64,000 nucleotides of DNA from contig PDHQ01000035.1 in the NCBI GenBank assembly GCA_003339415.1, forward strand, positions 164,540 to 228,539, given 5' to 3'. Under the pieces are notes generated by a model, which was not told the origin of the DNA, ran no database searches, and saw nothing but the letters and a program-made list of their open reading frames with translations. The stretch comes from Ophiocordyceps camponoti-saundersi (nom. inval.). Taxonomy: Eukaryota; Ascomycota; Sordariomycetes; Hypocreales; Ophiocordycipitaceae. The position numbers were made by a program, and so were the translations under genes. Of the stretch, positions 12,010-23,066 are shown piece after piece (the first letter of the stretch is position 1; each line of letters begins with the position of its first letter).

Positions 12010-13773
12010 TCAAACGCCAATGGTGAAATTGCTTATTTGCGAATAGTAAGCGTTCATCGCCAGCTCCAAGATAGTCACATCGCCGTATACAACGTTGCCG
12101 TCGAAGCCGCCAATCATCAACACCCTGCTGTCGTGCAGCACGGCTGCATGATAGCCGCGGGCGGCGGGGGCCTTGCCGTATGTCTTGCGCTTGTCCCAAG
12201 TCATGGTGACGAGGTTGAGAAGCAGCAGGTCGTTGCGGTACTCGTCGCCGTCGTGTCCGCCGAGGACGAAGAGATAGGAGCCGACGAGAGTGGCCGTGTG
12301 CGACAAGCGACGAAAGGTGACGGGAATGTCGACGGTTTTCCAGACGCGTTTTTCCACGTCGTAGATCCAGACGTCGTCGAAACATTTTGAGCCGTCGGAC
12401 CCGCCATAGATGATGAGATTACTGCCGCACATGTTGCCGCTGTGATAACCGCGGGCTTTGGGGCGGAGAGCGTCGCGGGTGGTCTTGCCATCGTCGTCGT
12501 CGTCGTCGTCGTCATGACCCTCTATCAGCCGCCACTTCATCCTGGACACGTCGGAGACGTCGAGACGCCATATGTCGTTGAGAGCCTTATCACCATCGCC
12601 GCCGCCAAAGACGTATATGCTGTTGCGGTAATGGCAAGCCGAATGAGCGCGGCGCGGACAGGGCGCCTTGTCGCCGACGACGCGCGGCCTCGTCCAGCGG
12701 AAGTTGAGCGTGTCGAGGACGTAGATGGAATTGTAATAAGCCGGACCATCGCCGCCGCCGAACAGGACGAGCTTCTTGCCAACGGCTGTGCACGTCATGG
12801 CTCGGAGAGGCGGCGGCATCTCGCCGACGATGTGGGGAACCGACCAGTAGAAGGCGTCGGCGTCGAGAACGTAGAGGTTGTTAAAGCACGCGCGTGAGTC
12901 CCATCCACCGAAGACATAGATGTTGGATCCGACCAGCGTAGCCGTGTGCGCTCGTAGGTTGTGGTGCGGTGCGCCGCTTGTCATGGCCTTGGACCAGTAC
13001 ATGCCGGATGCTGGCGCTGGCTGCACATCGGGCGCATCCTTGGGGTCTTGAAGCGGAGGATAGGGCACGTGCGAACCGCGAGGTGGACGGGTGACGCGGG
13101 TAGTGGTTGTCGACGTCTGTCGCGGAGCCGAAGCCGAAGCTGCTGTTGGAGCCGGAGCCAACGCTGGGGTCGGGCTCGTTGTCGGGGCCGGGGCTGATGA
13201 AGGGGCCGGAGCCCGGGACTTGGCTCGGCCGGCGGTCGTCACAGAAGGCTTCTGCTGTTGCTTTTGAGGTTGCTTCCCCTTTCCGTGAACCTCGTCGTCA
13301 TCTTCATCTTCATCGTCGTCGTCGTCGTCATCATCGTCGTCGTCGTCTTCCTCGCCATCATTATCGTCATCATCGTCGTCGTCGTCTTCCTCGCCATCAT
13401 TATCGTCATCATCGTCGTCGTCGTCATCATCATCGTCATCGTCATCGTAGTCATCGTCATCGTCATCTTCGTCTCCGTCTTCCTCAACAACTCCACTGAC
13501 TACGCCTTTGCCTTTGCCGCTCGGGCTGGGGTCGGCCGTTGGGGCTGCCTTGGGGGCTTCCTCCGGGGCAACGGTGGCGGTGGCGGTGGCGGTGGCGGCG
13601 GCAGACGGAGACGAGGAGGAAGCAGGAGATTCCAAGCGAGAGTGCTGGCGGATGGCGAGATTCGTCGTCTTGGAGCTGCCGCCGGCTAAACGACCTGGCG
13701 TGTGGCTTCGCGGCGGCTTCTCGTCGGACTTCTTCGTCTTAGCCGGCGACGGCTTATCGGCCGGCTGCGTCAT
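12010..13773 (-). CDS. kelch-repeat beta-propeller protein with polyacidic N-terminal region
   Basis: Single-exon gene of 587 aa. The N-terminal ~255 residues are disordered: Ser/Pro/Ala-rich, then an Asp/Glu tract around residues 100-163 holding a 13-residue repeat (NDGEE plus Asp run), then Lys/Gln and Ala/Pro stretches. The C-terminal ~330 residues carry six kelch blades with double-glycine motifs FGGWD, FGGGDG (twice), YGGSDG, LGGHDG and IGGFDG, each followed by a Tyr/Trp-containing strand; this is enough for one six-bladed propeller. A second short Asp run interrupts blade three. The substrate or partner cannot be read from sequence; fungal kelch proteins are usually scaffolds or ubiquitin-ligase adaptors, but no BTB or F-box is present. 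It is divergent from DUS3, with 296 bp between the start codons. Confidence 0.85.
   Translation of the reverse strand: MTQPADKPSPAKTKKSDEKPPRSHTPGRLAGGSSKTTNLAIRQHSRLESPASSSSPSAAATATATATVAPEEAPKAAPTADPSPSGKGKGVVSGVVEEDGDEDDDDDDYDDDDDDDDDDDDDDDNDGEEDDDDDDDDNDGEEDDDDDDDDDDDDEDEDDDEVHGKGKQPQKQQQKPSVTTAGRAKSRAPAPSSAPAPTTSPTPALAPAPTAASASAPRQTSTTTTRVTRPPRGSHVPYPPLQDPKDAPDVQPAPASGMYWSKAMTSGAPHHNLRAHTATLVGSNIYVFGGWDSRACFNNLYVLDADAFYWSVPHIVGEMPPPLRAMTCTAVGKKLVLFGGGDGPAYYNSIYVLDTLNFRWTRPRVVGDKAPCPRRAHSACHYRNSIYVFGGGDGDKALNDIWRLDVSDVSRMKWRLIEGHDDDDDDDDGKTTRDALRPKARGYHSGNMCGSNLIIYGGSDGSKCFDDVWIYDVEKRVWKTVDIPVTFRRLSHTATLVGSYLFVLGGHDGDEYRNDLLLLNLVTMTWDKRKTYGKAPAARGYHAAVLHDSRVLMIGGFDGNVVYGDVTILELAMNAYYSQISNFTIGV
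13285..13480. repeat. GTC/ATC trinucleotide repeat encoding polyacidic tract
   Basis: Within the kelch gene, plus-strand GTC/ATC/TTC triplets encode Asp/Glu on the minus strand. A 39-bp unit starting cttcctcgccatcattatcg occurs twice in tandem (from about 13347 and from about 13386), keeping the reading frame. Confidence 0.85.
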
Positions 13774-14069
13774 GCTGTCGCCGGAAGATTATCACCCGGC
13801 CACGAAGGTCAGATCTGACGATGACACCCATCTTCAGTAAGAGCTCCATCATCGACGAGCTCGAGCTTTTACCCGGTAAAGTTGAGGGGTGTGGGGGCGT
13901 GGCTGTGTGGGGGGATTGGAGCCCTGATCTCCAGTGAGAAAGCTCCCCCGGAAGCCCCACTAGAGCTCCCTGTTGGTGGCCCTGTACTGGTACCTCAGCC
14001 AGAAATTTTCCTCACACAAACGGGCTTCCATCTCTATCCCAAAGCCCATCTCTCGAGATCATCGCCAAC
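13774..14069. promoter_or_regulatory. shared divergent promoter, kelch gene / DUS3
   Basis: The 296 bp between two divergent start codons must hold both promoters. No clear TATA box is evident. Confidence 0.5.
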
Positions 14070-16386
14070 ATGACGACTGATGACGAAAGTCCAGCTCGAG
14101 ATCAGCTCGAGATTAAAGATCAAAGTTCGGAAGAGCCGGCTGCAAAGCGAATTAAGATGAACGCTTCTGTCGAGCCTCAGACCGAAAATGCAACTGAAAC
14201 GGGATCCAGAGCCGTTGGCGATCGCCAGTCTGGGCTGGCTCCTGTCAAGAAAGAGTGGGCGGAAATTAGCCCGGATCTTCAATGAAGTATGACTGACTGA
14301 CTCTTCGTCGAAAGATACCTCATCGACGTCTCCACGTTAAAACCCACCGCCTCAGATGCTATCGACGACGACGAGGCTGAGGCACGGGGTGCCGTTGCTG
14401 GTCCTGACGGCGGTGGCAAGGACCGGGACAAGAAGCAGAGAAAGAAAAAGGGACAGAATACGGAGCGCACCTTTGGCAAGTTCGACGACGAAATCCGCCT
14501 GTGCAACAGTAGAGCCCTCTACCCCGAATTCTCCCCTCGCGAGTGCAAGTTCGGCGATCGCTGCAAGATGTGTCATGATATTCGAAAGTACCTCGCAGAT
14601 GGTCGCCGCGCCGATCTCGAAACTTTTGACGGCAAGTGTCCGGTCTTCGAGCAATACGGCTCATGCCCGTCCGGCTGGAAGTGCCGCTTCGTCAAAAGTC
14701 ACATGCTGGAGGTGACGCGGGACGATGGACGGAGCGAGCTCATACTCAAAGGCGTACCCTCCGCGACCGAGGAGCGAAAAGAGGGCGACGGGGAGGAGGC
14801 CAACGTCGAGCAGGACGACGGCCGGCCGGGCGTCGTCAACATCGTCAGCTTGCAAAACAAGGCGCTGCTTAACCGGAAACGGCTCGACTTCTCAAAGGCC
14901 GACGAGTACATCACCTGGATGAACCAGGAAGCCGAAATCAACTCCGAATTTCATCACCGCCGCAAGAATCAGTCCTCCGAGGGTATTCAAGATCTGCGCG
15001 CCCGCTTCGTCGACCCTCCCTTCAAGCCGTCGGAGAAGCGTCGCCTCTACTTTGGCCCCGAGACACCCACCTTGGCACCGCTGACGACGCAAGGCAATTT
15101 GCCTTTCCGTCGGCTCTGCGTCGAGCTCGGCTGCCAACTGACGTACTCGGAGATGGCGATGAGCTTTCCGCTCCTTCAGGGCTCCAAGGCAGACTGGACG
15201 CTCCTCAAGGCGCACGAGTCGGAGATGAAGCCGCCGCGATTCGAGCCGGGGGGTGGCCGCAGCTTCGTCTTCGACGACTACGACAATTCTCAAGATGTCA
15301 AGTTCGGCGCCCAGATTTCCGGAAACCAGCCGTGGATGACGATCAAGGCGGCCGACGCCCTCAACCGCTTCTGCCCGCGGCTGCGCCTCATCGACCTCAA
15401 CTGCGGCTGCCCGATCGACATGATCTTCAAGTCCGGCGGCGGTTCCGCCCTCCTCGAGTCGCAGGGAAAGATGGAGCGCATGGTACGCGGCATGAACGTC
15501 ATGTCGGGGCCCATCCCCATCACTGCCAAGATTCGTACCGGCGTCAAGGGCAACCGACGGGTGGCGACTCAGGTGCTCGGAAGACTGGCCTTTGGCGCGC
15601 GCGAGCACCGCGCCCGGCTCGGAGCACCTGGCTGCGCGGCGGTGACGCTCCACGGCCGCAGTCGCGAGCAGCGCTACACCAAGCGCGCCGACTGGGCTTA
15701 CATCGCAGAGTGCGCCGCCCTCGTCGGCAGTTACAATTCGCAACTGGACGCCGTGACCGATACCGCCGCCGCACCGGACGAAAGCACGCTGCCCAACGCT
15801 AGGGATGGCCGCATGTACTTTATCGGGAACGGTGACTGCTACTCTCACGTCGACTACCTGGACCACATCGAAAAGGCTCACGTCGACACGGTCATGATCG
15901 GTCGAGGCGCCCTCATCAAACCCTGGATTTTCGAGGAGATTGAGAAGCGTCAGTATCTCGACAAGTCGTCCTCGCAGCGCCTCGCCTATATAGAGCGTTT
16001 CGTCCGCTTCGGCCTCGACGCCTGGGGTTCCGACGAGCTGGGAATCGGCTTCACCCGCCGTTTCCTCCTCGAGTGGCTCAGCTTCGCCCATCGATATCTC
16101 CCGATCGGCCTCCTCGAGCACCTGCCGCCCAACCTCAACGATAGGCCGCCCGCCTACCGGGGAAGAGATGAGCTGGAGACGCTCATGGCTTCGCCCAATT
16201 ACAAGGACTGGATCAAGATTTCGTACGTTGATGGACCTTTTCCCTCCCCTTCCCTTGCCGATGAATTTCAACGACTGGCAAAGACTAACCTCCAACACAA
16301 ACAGTGAAATGTTTCTTGGACCTGTCCAGGCGGGCTTTCAGTTTCAGCCCAAACATAGATCCAACGCCTACGAAGCGGAGGGCTAA
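14070..16386 (+). CDS. DUS3: tRNA-dihydrouridine(47) synthase [NAD(P)+], Dus3
   Basis: Three exons: 14070-14254, 14315-16222 and 16305-16386, 724 aa. Intron 1 is 60 nt (GTGGGC..CGAAAG with CTGAC units) and joins APVKKE to YLIDVST; reading through it meets stops at 14283 and 14298. Intron 2 is 82 nt (GTACGT..ACAG with CTAAC) and restores the conserved WIKISEMFLGP tail. Residues ~130-192 hold a Cys-rich CCCH-type zinc-finger region. The Dus TIM-barrel follows from ~310: LAPLTTQGNLPFRR, the active-site region NCGCP, TLHGRSREQ, and GNGDCYS. FMN-dependent reduction of U47 in tRNA is known for the family. It is convergent with PEX13. Confidence 0.93.
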
Positions 16387-16731
16387 GCAGGGCTTGAGAC
16401 ATACCATGTGGCAGAGTGCGAGGTTGTTGGCTGGCGCATGTAAGGCTGCTTGATACCAGGGACAAGACGAGCTGAAATGATTCAATGACGTAGCTAGACC
16501 ATGAACATTGTTGTGCCTGTATGCAACTAGACACGATGAAAGATGGAAATAAACGATGAAATGTGCCAATGTAGACCAAATCGTGCCACTGCCCCCTTTT
16601 TTTTTCAAACGCCTGCTCGCCATTTTGTTCCCCAAGCTTGAAATGAGCACCTGCACAAAGAAAAGGAACGAGATGAAAAAAAGATGAGGAAAGAAAGGAA
16701 AAGAAAGAAAGACAAGAGATAGACGAAATGT

Positions 16732-18153
16732 TCAAGTGTAGAAGTGACCCCTCTGCATACCATCAGCAGTAGCATACTCCTTCTTCCCCTCCTCAGCCAA
16801 CGGCGTCATCGGATCAGGCGCCTGGATCTTCTTGACCTCGACGGCGGGCCGTCTCAGCAGCTCGAGGTAAGTGGAAGGGAGGTAACCTTGACGACCATCT
16901 CGGGAGCGACAGAGCCACCACTCGCTAGGGTTTCCGGCGGGGTCGTTCTTGGAGAGGACGGCGACGAGGTCCGACTTTCGGGCGTGAAGTTCCAGACTGT
17001 TGTTGGTGGCTGCGTTGGCATCGGCGGGTAGGAAGTCGTAGAGCAGACGACAAAACTCCAGCTTTGAAGGGTCGAGGGCTTGTTCCTGTTGTTGTTGCTG
17101 CTGTAGGAGAAGACGGCGCTCTTCTTCCTCGTGAGAAGCGACGAGGGAACGGATCATCTTGGACATGAGATAGGGGAGTCCGAAGGCGGCGACCAGGAAG
17201 AAGAAGAGGGGTTTGCGACTCGCTCGGGGGGGCTGCGTCGCGTCGGGACCCTGGACCCTGCCCTCGAAACGGGCGAAGGCGGCGGGGGTGAGGGCCGTGG
17301 CGTCGGCGGGGGGAGGTCGGCCTGTGAGTTTGGCGATGAGGGTGCGGATCCAACGCATGAGGGTGAAGATGCCGAGGATGGAGCCGAGGGTATCGCGCAG
17401 GTTTCCGAACTGTTCCGCCACGGAGACCATTGCTATTTGAGAGGAACGGGGGGGAATTGTCAGCAACGAATCCTTCTCGCAAAGCATGTTGAGACAGTCT
17501 CCCGAAAAGAAGACAGAGAGGGAGAAAAAGGAACTGACCGAAGAAACTGGAGTGAGTAGCCATATATGTACTCTCCAACATCTGAGCAAAGCCCCCAAAA
17601 GCAGTGACGATACCCTCAAGCATCTGAAACGTAGCCGCCGTCCCGTTGTTAAACCGATTCGTCAAGCTATTCGGATCGTTCTGACCCCCGGCCATACCAG
17701 GCATGCCGCCGTACATGCCGCCGCCGTACATACCACCTCCATAGCCGCCATAGCCGCCGTACATGCCCCCCCCGTAGCCACCGAAGCGAGAGTAAGGGCT
17801 CGAATAAGGAGAAGAGTAGGCTCCGCCGTAGCCACCGTAGGGTGAGGCTCCCACCCCGACTCCGACCCCTCCGACCCCGACTCCGCCGGTGCCGACGCGG
17901 CTGTAGCCTGTGGCAGCGAGCGAAGACGGCCTCTCCGGAAGAGGCGGCGCCGTGTCTGACGATAAGGTAGCCGTAGTAGAGTCCGTCGCCGACGATAACG
18001 TAGGACTAGAAGCAACCGCTTGCGAAGGAGGAGAAAAAGAGAAGGAAGAAAAAAAAAGTTAGCCCTTCAAAAATTGCAGGGCAAAACGATGAATAACGAA
18101 CCCGTTGCAACGCCCGCGCCAGGCCTCTCCCACGGCTTGGGCGGCGACGCCAT
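16732..18153 (-). CDS. PEX13: peroxin-13, peroxisomal docking-complex SH3 protein
   Basis: Three exons read 18153 to 18102, 18018 to 17539, and 17432 to 16732, 410 aa. The first exon encodes MASPPKPWERPGAG, the conserved Pex13 N-terminus. The intron 1 acceptor is chosen at CGCAAG because it keeps frame; the later TTCTAG does not. The N-terminal half is Gly/Tyr/Met-rich (GGYGG repeats). A hydrophobic segment at ~250-272 is a membrane span, a short Gln run follows (~288), and an SH3 domain lies at ~303-370 (LYDFLP, EWWLCRS, GYLPSTYLEL). Family knowledge: Pex13 works with Pex14/Pex17 in PTS1/PTS2 receptor docking at the peroxisomal membrane, its SH3 domain binding Pex14 and Pex5. Confidence 0.93.
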
Positions 18154-18592
18154 GCCTTGGTCGATAGTTTGCTTATTCCGCTTCCTGGGAGCGTTCGGAA
18201 AATGCGCCGAGGAAAACGTAGGAGGGCCGCTGGACAATGCTTAGGGGTCGCTATGAACAGGTCGAAGCCGATGATGAGGCTCAAAGCCGAGGATGAGGCT
18301 GAAGAGAAGGCGGAACAAATCAGGGGAGAGCAACGGGGAGCGCGAGTCGGAGGGATGACTATGACGAGTCGGACGAGGACGGGAAGAGAAGTGGCAACGG
18401 CCGTTATTTCTACACCACATTCGCACTGTAGCAAGTATGTACCTGCCACTCAGAAACAAGTGAGAGATACTCCATACATACCTATCCACTGTACATAGGT
18501 GGTAGGCAAAGCCTTCAGCTAACAGAGCACACCCCTCTTTTCCCGTCAGCCTTCCAACGGCACTTCTGACAGCCTCGGTCACACATGGTCCG

Positions 18593-18626
<34 letters not shown>

Positions 18627-18830
18627 ATCCAGTTTAATGCCCAAAACTCCCCCCATAATCCTCAACATCATCATCATCATCATCGTCGACAGCTGGAGAT
18701 AATAATAAGAGTTAATGATGATAACGATGATGAGAAGAGGAAAAATCATGAGCCATTGCTTTCCCTTCCTGCCTTTACACAAACGCCGTTCTCATGCTCG
18801 TGTGCTCTCTCTCCCGTCTCCAACGACGAG
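18154..18830. other. PEX13 upstream / CAC2 downstream region
   Basis: No gene recognised. It contains the PEX13 promoter, a CTGT microsatellite at about 18593-18627 and an ATC/ATG repeat near 18664-18735, probably inside the CAC2 3' region. Confidence 0.5.
18593..18627. repeat. CTGT tetranucleotide microsatellite
   Basis: About eight tandem GTCT/CTGT units. Confidence 0.9.
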
Positions 18831-21105
18831 CTATGCCGGCTTCGAGTCCACCGGAGTGGGTGCCACACGTTTCTTTTTGGGCTCTTTTCCCTCATCTCTT
18901 TCGCTTTCGCTCGCCTCTCTCTTGACACCTGCTGCCGTACTTCGAGGCGTCTCCGGCGGCGTCGTCATGGGCACACCGCCCGCCTTGGCTCCAACCGCCT
19001 TGCCCCCACCCGAGGCCGTGAGCGCAGGTATACTGCCGGCGATGAGCGGCGGATTGCTCACCACACCCCCGGGTACCAGCGAAGTCTGCGTCGCTATCGA
19101 TGATGCCGAGTTTGACCGCGTCGGTGATGACGGCCGCTGCGCCATCGCCGCAACCGACGCTGGCGGCGACGGCGCTGTAAGCGAACCGACCGAGCTGCGG
19201 TGTTGATGATGCGCCCCGTTAGGAAACGGCGATAGCGGCGCGAAACTCGTCGTCGGTGTGCAGTGAGTCGACGCCCCGACCTGAGCCTTTGCGTCCCCTT
19301 TCCATACCTCGCCGAGCTCGGAAGGGTTAAAGGAAAGGGTGGAACAGAAGCCGTCGGAAGAGGTGATGATCAAGGTGAGACCGTCATTCGACCTGCTGAC
19401 GCATTAGTTCTCCCGTGGATACAAAGACGGGCCGTCTATCAGAATTACCAAGCGAGGTCAGTGAAAGTGGCGCAATGCAGGTTGCTGACGATGCAAATGG
19501 GCGTCTTTTGTTGTGTGTCATAGAGGAGGACGGCGTCCTGTGTGGCCACGGCATACATTATCCTGTACGGCAGCGAGAATGCCGGCTTCGGGCCCGCAGT
19601 CGATGCATCCGTGCCTGTATTCGCCGTCTTGGCCGGTGAATCCATCGAAGCGCTACCCGGCGGCGGCGGAGGGTCCATCATCGATGGCGTAGACGTTGGT
19701 TTTGACACGGGATCTGGCAGCGGCGTCAGGGACTCTTGTGCCGAGGACGTGTCCATGGTAATGTGCTTGGTCGAGATGGACGACTGGCGGAGCGTATACA
19801 GTATGGGCGAGCACTTGACCACGACTGATGGCTTCTTGTGGCAAGGCAAGTGGGCAATGGGAGGCTTGTTGATGCCGCCCCGCGAGTAGATGTATACAGT
19901 GTTGATAATTTCGACCGTCGGCTTCGCATCCTTGTCTGTCTGGACTTGAGTTTGATACTGGCCCGAAGGGGTTAGGAGGAGGCTGCCGTCGGGAGTGAAT
20001 GTGAGGCGGCGAAAGAAAGAGGTCAGTGTCTCATTGGCATAGAGGCTGGCGTTCTTGACAGCCGAGGAGTGGGGCTTTGGCGACGCCTCCATAGGCATGA
20101 CGGCCGGGAGAGGCATCGACGGTGCGGGCGAGACGGAGCGGCGGGAAGAAAAGGAGGACCGTCGGCTGTGGCTGACGACACTGGGCGGGTTCATCGGGAC
20201 GGCAAAGGAGGAGGGTGTGCCCGGCGCCGAAGCCGTCGGAGAGCCGGCTGAAGTGTTGGAGTCGATGACGGACAGCTGGTTGCGGTGGCCAAAATCGGGG
20301 GGTGCAGGGCTGTTGGACGAGATGCGACGTGGAGGCATATCGGCCTTGATGTGGCTAGCCAGCCTAGGCGGTTTGTCGTCCTGGCTGAGGGTATACTGGC
20401 CATCCTTGGTCTTGAGCGAATAGATGTGGACGGAGCGATCAGACGATTGCGTGGCAATGTACTCATTCAGAGGGTCCCAGGTGACGCCCTGAACGTAGTG
20501 GCTATGCTCGGCGATTTGTCGAACGAGCGAGCCTGGCGAACATGTCAGTCAGCCGAGCTAGATGGCAGCGGCGGTGGATGTCGAACCTGTATTGGCATTG
20601 TAGATGCGGGCAATGTTGTCCATGCTGCCTATGATGAAGTGGGCAGCGTCTGGGGACCAGGCCAGGTCGTAGATCTCGGCGCCGCTGGAACGGCACATGT
20701 GTTTGGCTCTCCATGACTCCTTGTCGTCGTGGGATTCAGAGCCCAAGGCTGCTGGCGGTAGGTCGGTGGGCACCCAGAGAATGACGTTACCGTCGTCACC
20801 GGCGGAGGCGAGCGTCTCGCCTACGTAGCAGGGAGCAAGGATTAACACGGAGGAAGAGGAAGAATGCGGAAAGACGACTGACCCTTGGGCGCCCAGCGGA
20901 CAACATTGACGGCCTGGTTGTGCTTGGATAGGGTGGAGAGGTACTCGACCTTGCGATCCAGACCATCCGACTCGAGCTTCCAGATGCGAACGTGATTGTC
21001 GCCGCCGGCGGTGGCGAGACGACCCTTGCCGGAAGATTCGAAGTGAGCCGAGTATATGGGTGCGTTTTGGTCGTGCCAATTGATGATGATGGGCGTGGCC
21101 TTCAT
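18831..21105 (-). CDS. CAC2: chromatin assembly factor 1 subunit B (CAF-1 p60 / Cac2)
   Basis: Four exons: 21105-20883, 20820-20587, 20532-19449 and 19392-18831 (read downward), 700 aa. Introns are 62, 54 and 56 nt. The start MKATPIIINWHDQNAPIYS is diagnostic of the CAF-1 p60 family. WD40 repeats cover the first ~500 residues (LATAGGDNHVRIWK, LASAGDDGNVILW, FIIGSMDNIARIYN, IATQSSDRSVHIYS, MYAVATQDAVLLYDT, LIITSSDGFCST). A Ser/Pro-rich insert, partly disordered, sits between the fourth and fifth repeats, and the tail is Ser/Thr/Pro-rich ending in a basic KKKR cluster. Family knowledge: with Cac1 and Msi1/RbAp48 it deposits H3-H4 on newly replicated DNA through PCNA. Confidence 0.92.
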
Positions 21106-23066
21106 CGTGACCAATGGCGGTGGGAACACTGCATGTGATGTGGGCAAGGGGGGGGGGGGGGGGGGGTCGAGACGAAGTCTGAGAGGTAGAAGAGAAGGAG
21201 ACGATATAGACGGGGAAAAAGGCCGAAGATGGAGAGGAGGAGAGACGGAGATGCAGATATAGAGAGAAAGGAGGATGAGAGATAAGTGAGAAGAGAGAGA
21301 GAGAAGGATGGAGAGCCTAGAGGTGGTGGTGGTGGTAGCCTGGTAGGTAGCAGGTGGTTTAATGGCCAAAAAAGGCGGGCGGGCGCGGGCAGGCCACGAG
21401 ATTACCCGGACATTCGAATGTACCTGTACCTCGGCGGGGCAAGGTTATCGGAGCAACGAGACAGTACGGATACTCGGCCGCTGGCCTTTGCTGGACGCAC
21501 AGGTATCGCGCAGAGGCCAATGGTGGGATTGTGACGATGGGTCCGTTGCAAGGGAAGCGAGCAGAAGCATTGCTTGCGTTTCCCCTTGAGTGTCTTGCTG
21601 CGATTATCTTGTCTCTGTGCCCTGCCTTGGCAGCGTACGGTGTCAATCGATGGAGGTTTACTGTACGGTTTACTGTACGGCCTGTTAGTGGATTGTTTTC
21701 TGACGGACTGACGAAGCGGCACGATATGAAAGAGTGCTACTAATCGTGTTATAGTATGTGTGCATGTACGGATATGGTGTGTATTTATGTAGGTAGGTAG
21801 AGGTAGGTAGGTAGGTAGGTAGGTATGTGCATCCGCCATCCGTGGGCATGAATCCCATGAGACGAAGCTGCAACTACTTTCCTCGCATCGGCTGATCCTG
21901 CTCGTCGGATATTCCCCCTTTCGGTTACTCCTCATCCGTCCGCAGCAAGCCAACAGGGAGGAGGCATTGCTGATGGATGGAAGTTTGGTCTCCGCCTCCG
22001 CCTTGCTCCCTTACAGCTGAGCGGTGGCAATTCTGGTCTGGGCATCATGTGCATCCGCAAGTAGTTGTGTATGGATGTGTGTCTGCCTGTTTGTATGCAT
22101 ACATACATACATACATTAATGTATGTAAGTTAAATTCGTGCGTGGGTACGGATAGTATATATGTATGTAGGTTGATGGACTCGAAGTAGGTCCGTAAGCC
22201 TGTATATACTGGTAGGTATGTAGTAGGCATGTGTGTATGGCACATACATACATACATACCTCATACATGCTGCTGCGCAGTAGCAGGTTGGTAGCTACTA
22301 TATCAAGATACTGGTCCTTTTTGCTTCAGCCGTCAGCCTGGAGTCACGGCACGGCAAAGTAGAGCGAGAATCGGCGGGCGAATCAAAGAGACGCAAACCT
22401 TGGCCTGCCATATCATTGTACCTAGTAAAGCATTGGCATTTGGCACAAGAGGAAACTGGTGGTCGCCCTGCAGTTCACGTGATCCTGCTGTCGAGTGTCG
22501 ACTGTCGAGTGTCCGATGGACGGATGGGTCGCGGTCGTCACATCCGACTCTGACTGACTCACCGTCCGTCTCACTCACTCACTCACTCTCTCTCTCTTGT
22601 CGATGCGAGCAATCTTTCTTTACACTGGGTCAACTAACTGTGTGTCATCACTCCCGCAGCACCAACAACCGCCGGCAAACAGATCTTGGCCCTACATACA
22701 TACATACATGCATCAGCAGCAGCATACCACTACCCTCCTCCTCGTCGATACACTGTAGATAGATCAGCTTAGGGGGGACGAACACGAGAAACAAACTCAT
22801 CTCTCAACTTCCATTTGCAAACGGCCCTACACAGTGTCCGCTGACGATTACCGTGGCTACCTACTTAGCTACCTACCTAGGTAGGTGGTCATCTTATCGG
22901 GAGTCATAGCCTACTAGCTGATGACTCCATCCTCGTTAGCCCTGAAATTTCCATACCAGTCCGGGCATGGCGACGTAACTTCACTTATAGCCTCGCCCTC
23001 GCCGACCAGTTCTTCTCCCGAATTGGTCAGTTTGAAAGAGAGAGCAGACGCGTCGAGTCGCGCACC
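21106..23066. other. intergenic region between CAC2 and ABCC gene
   Basis: No gene recognised. Contents: an 18-nt G run near 21150, GGT repeats near 21321, AGGT array 21789-21828, TACA array 22098-22118, CTCA repeats 22565-22600, and TACGGATA octamers at about 21463, 21766 and 22146. It holds divergent promoters for CAC2 and the transporter. Confidence 0.55.
21789..21828. repeat. AGGT tetranucleotide array
   Basis: Tandem GTAG/AGGT units with one interruption. Confidence 0.85.

Noticed and set aside
14892..16298. 468-codon minus-strand open frame
   Set aside because: It is the antisense shadow of the DUS3 coding exon, caused by high GC at third positions; no motif and low-quality composition.
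18019..18101. Alternative PEX13 intron 1 acceptor at TTCTAG
   Set aside because: It puts the second exon out of frame; the upstream CGCAAG keeps the Ser/Thr/Pro and GGYGG reading frame.
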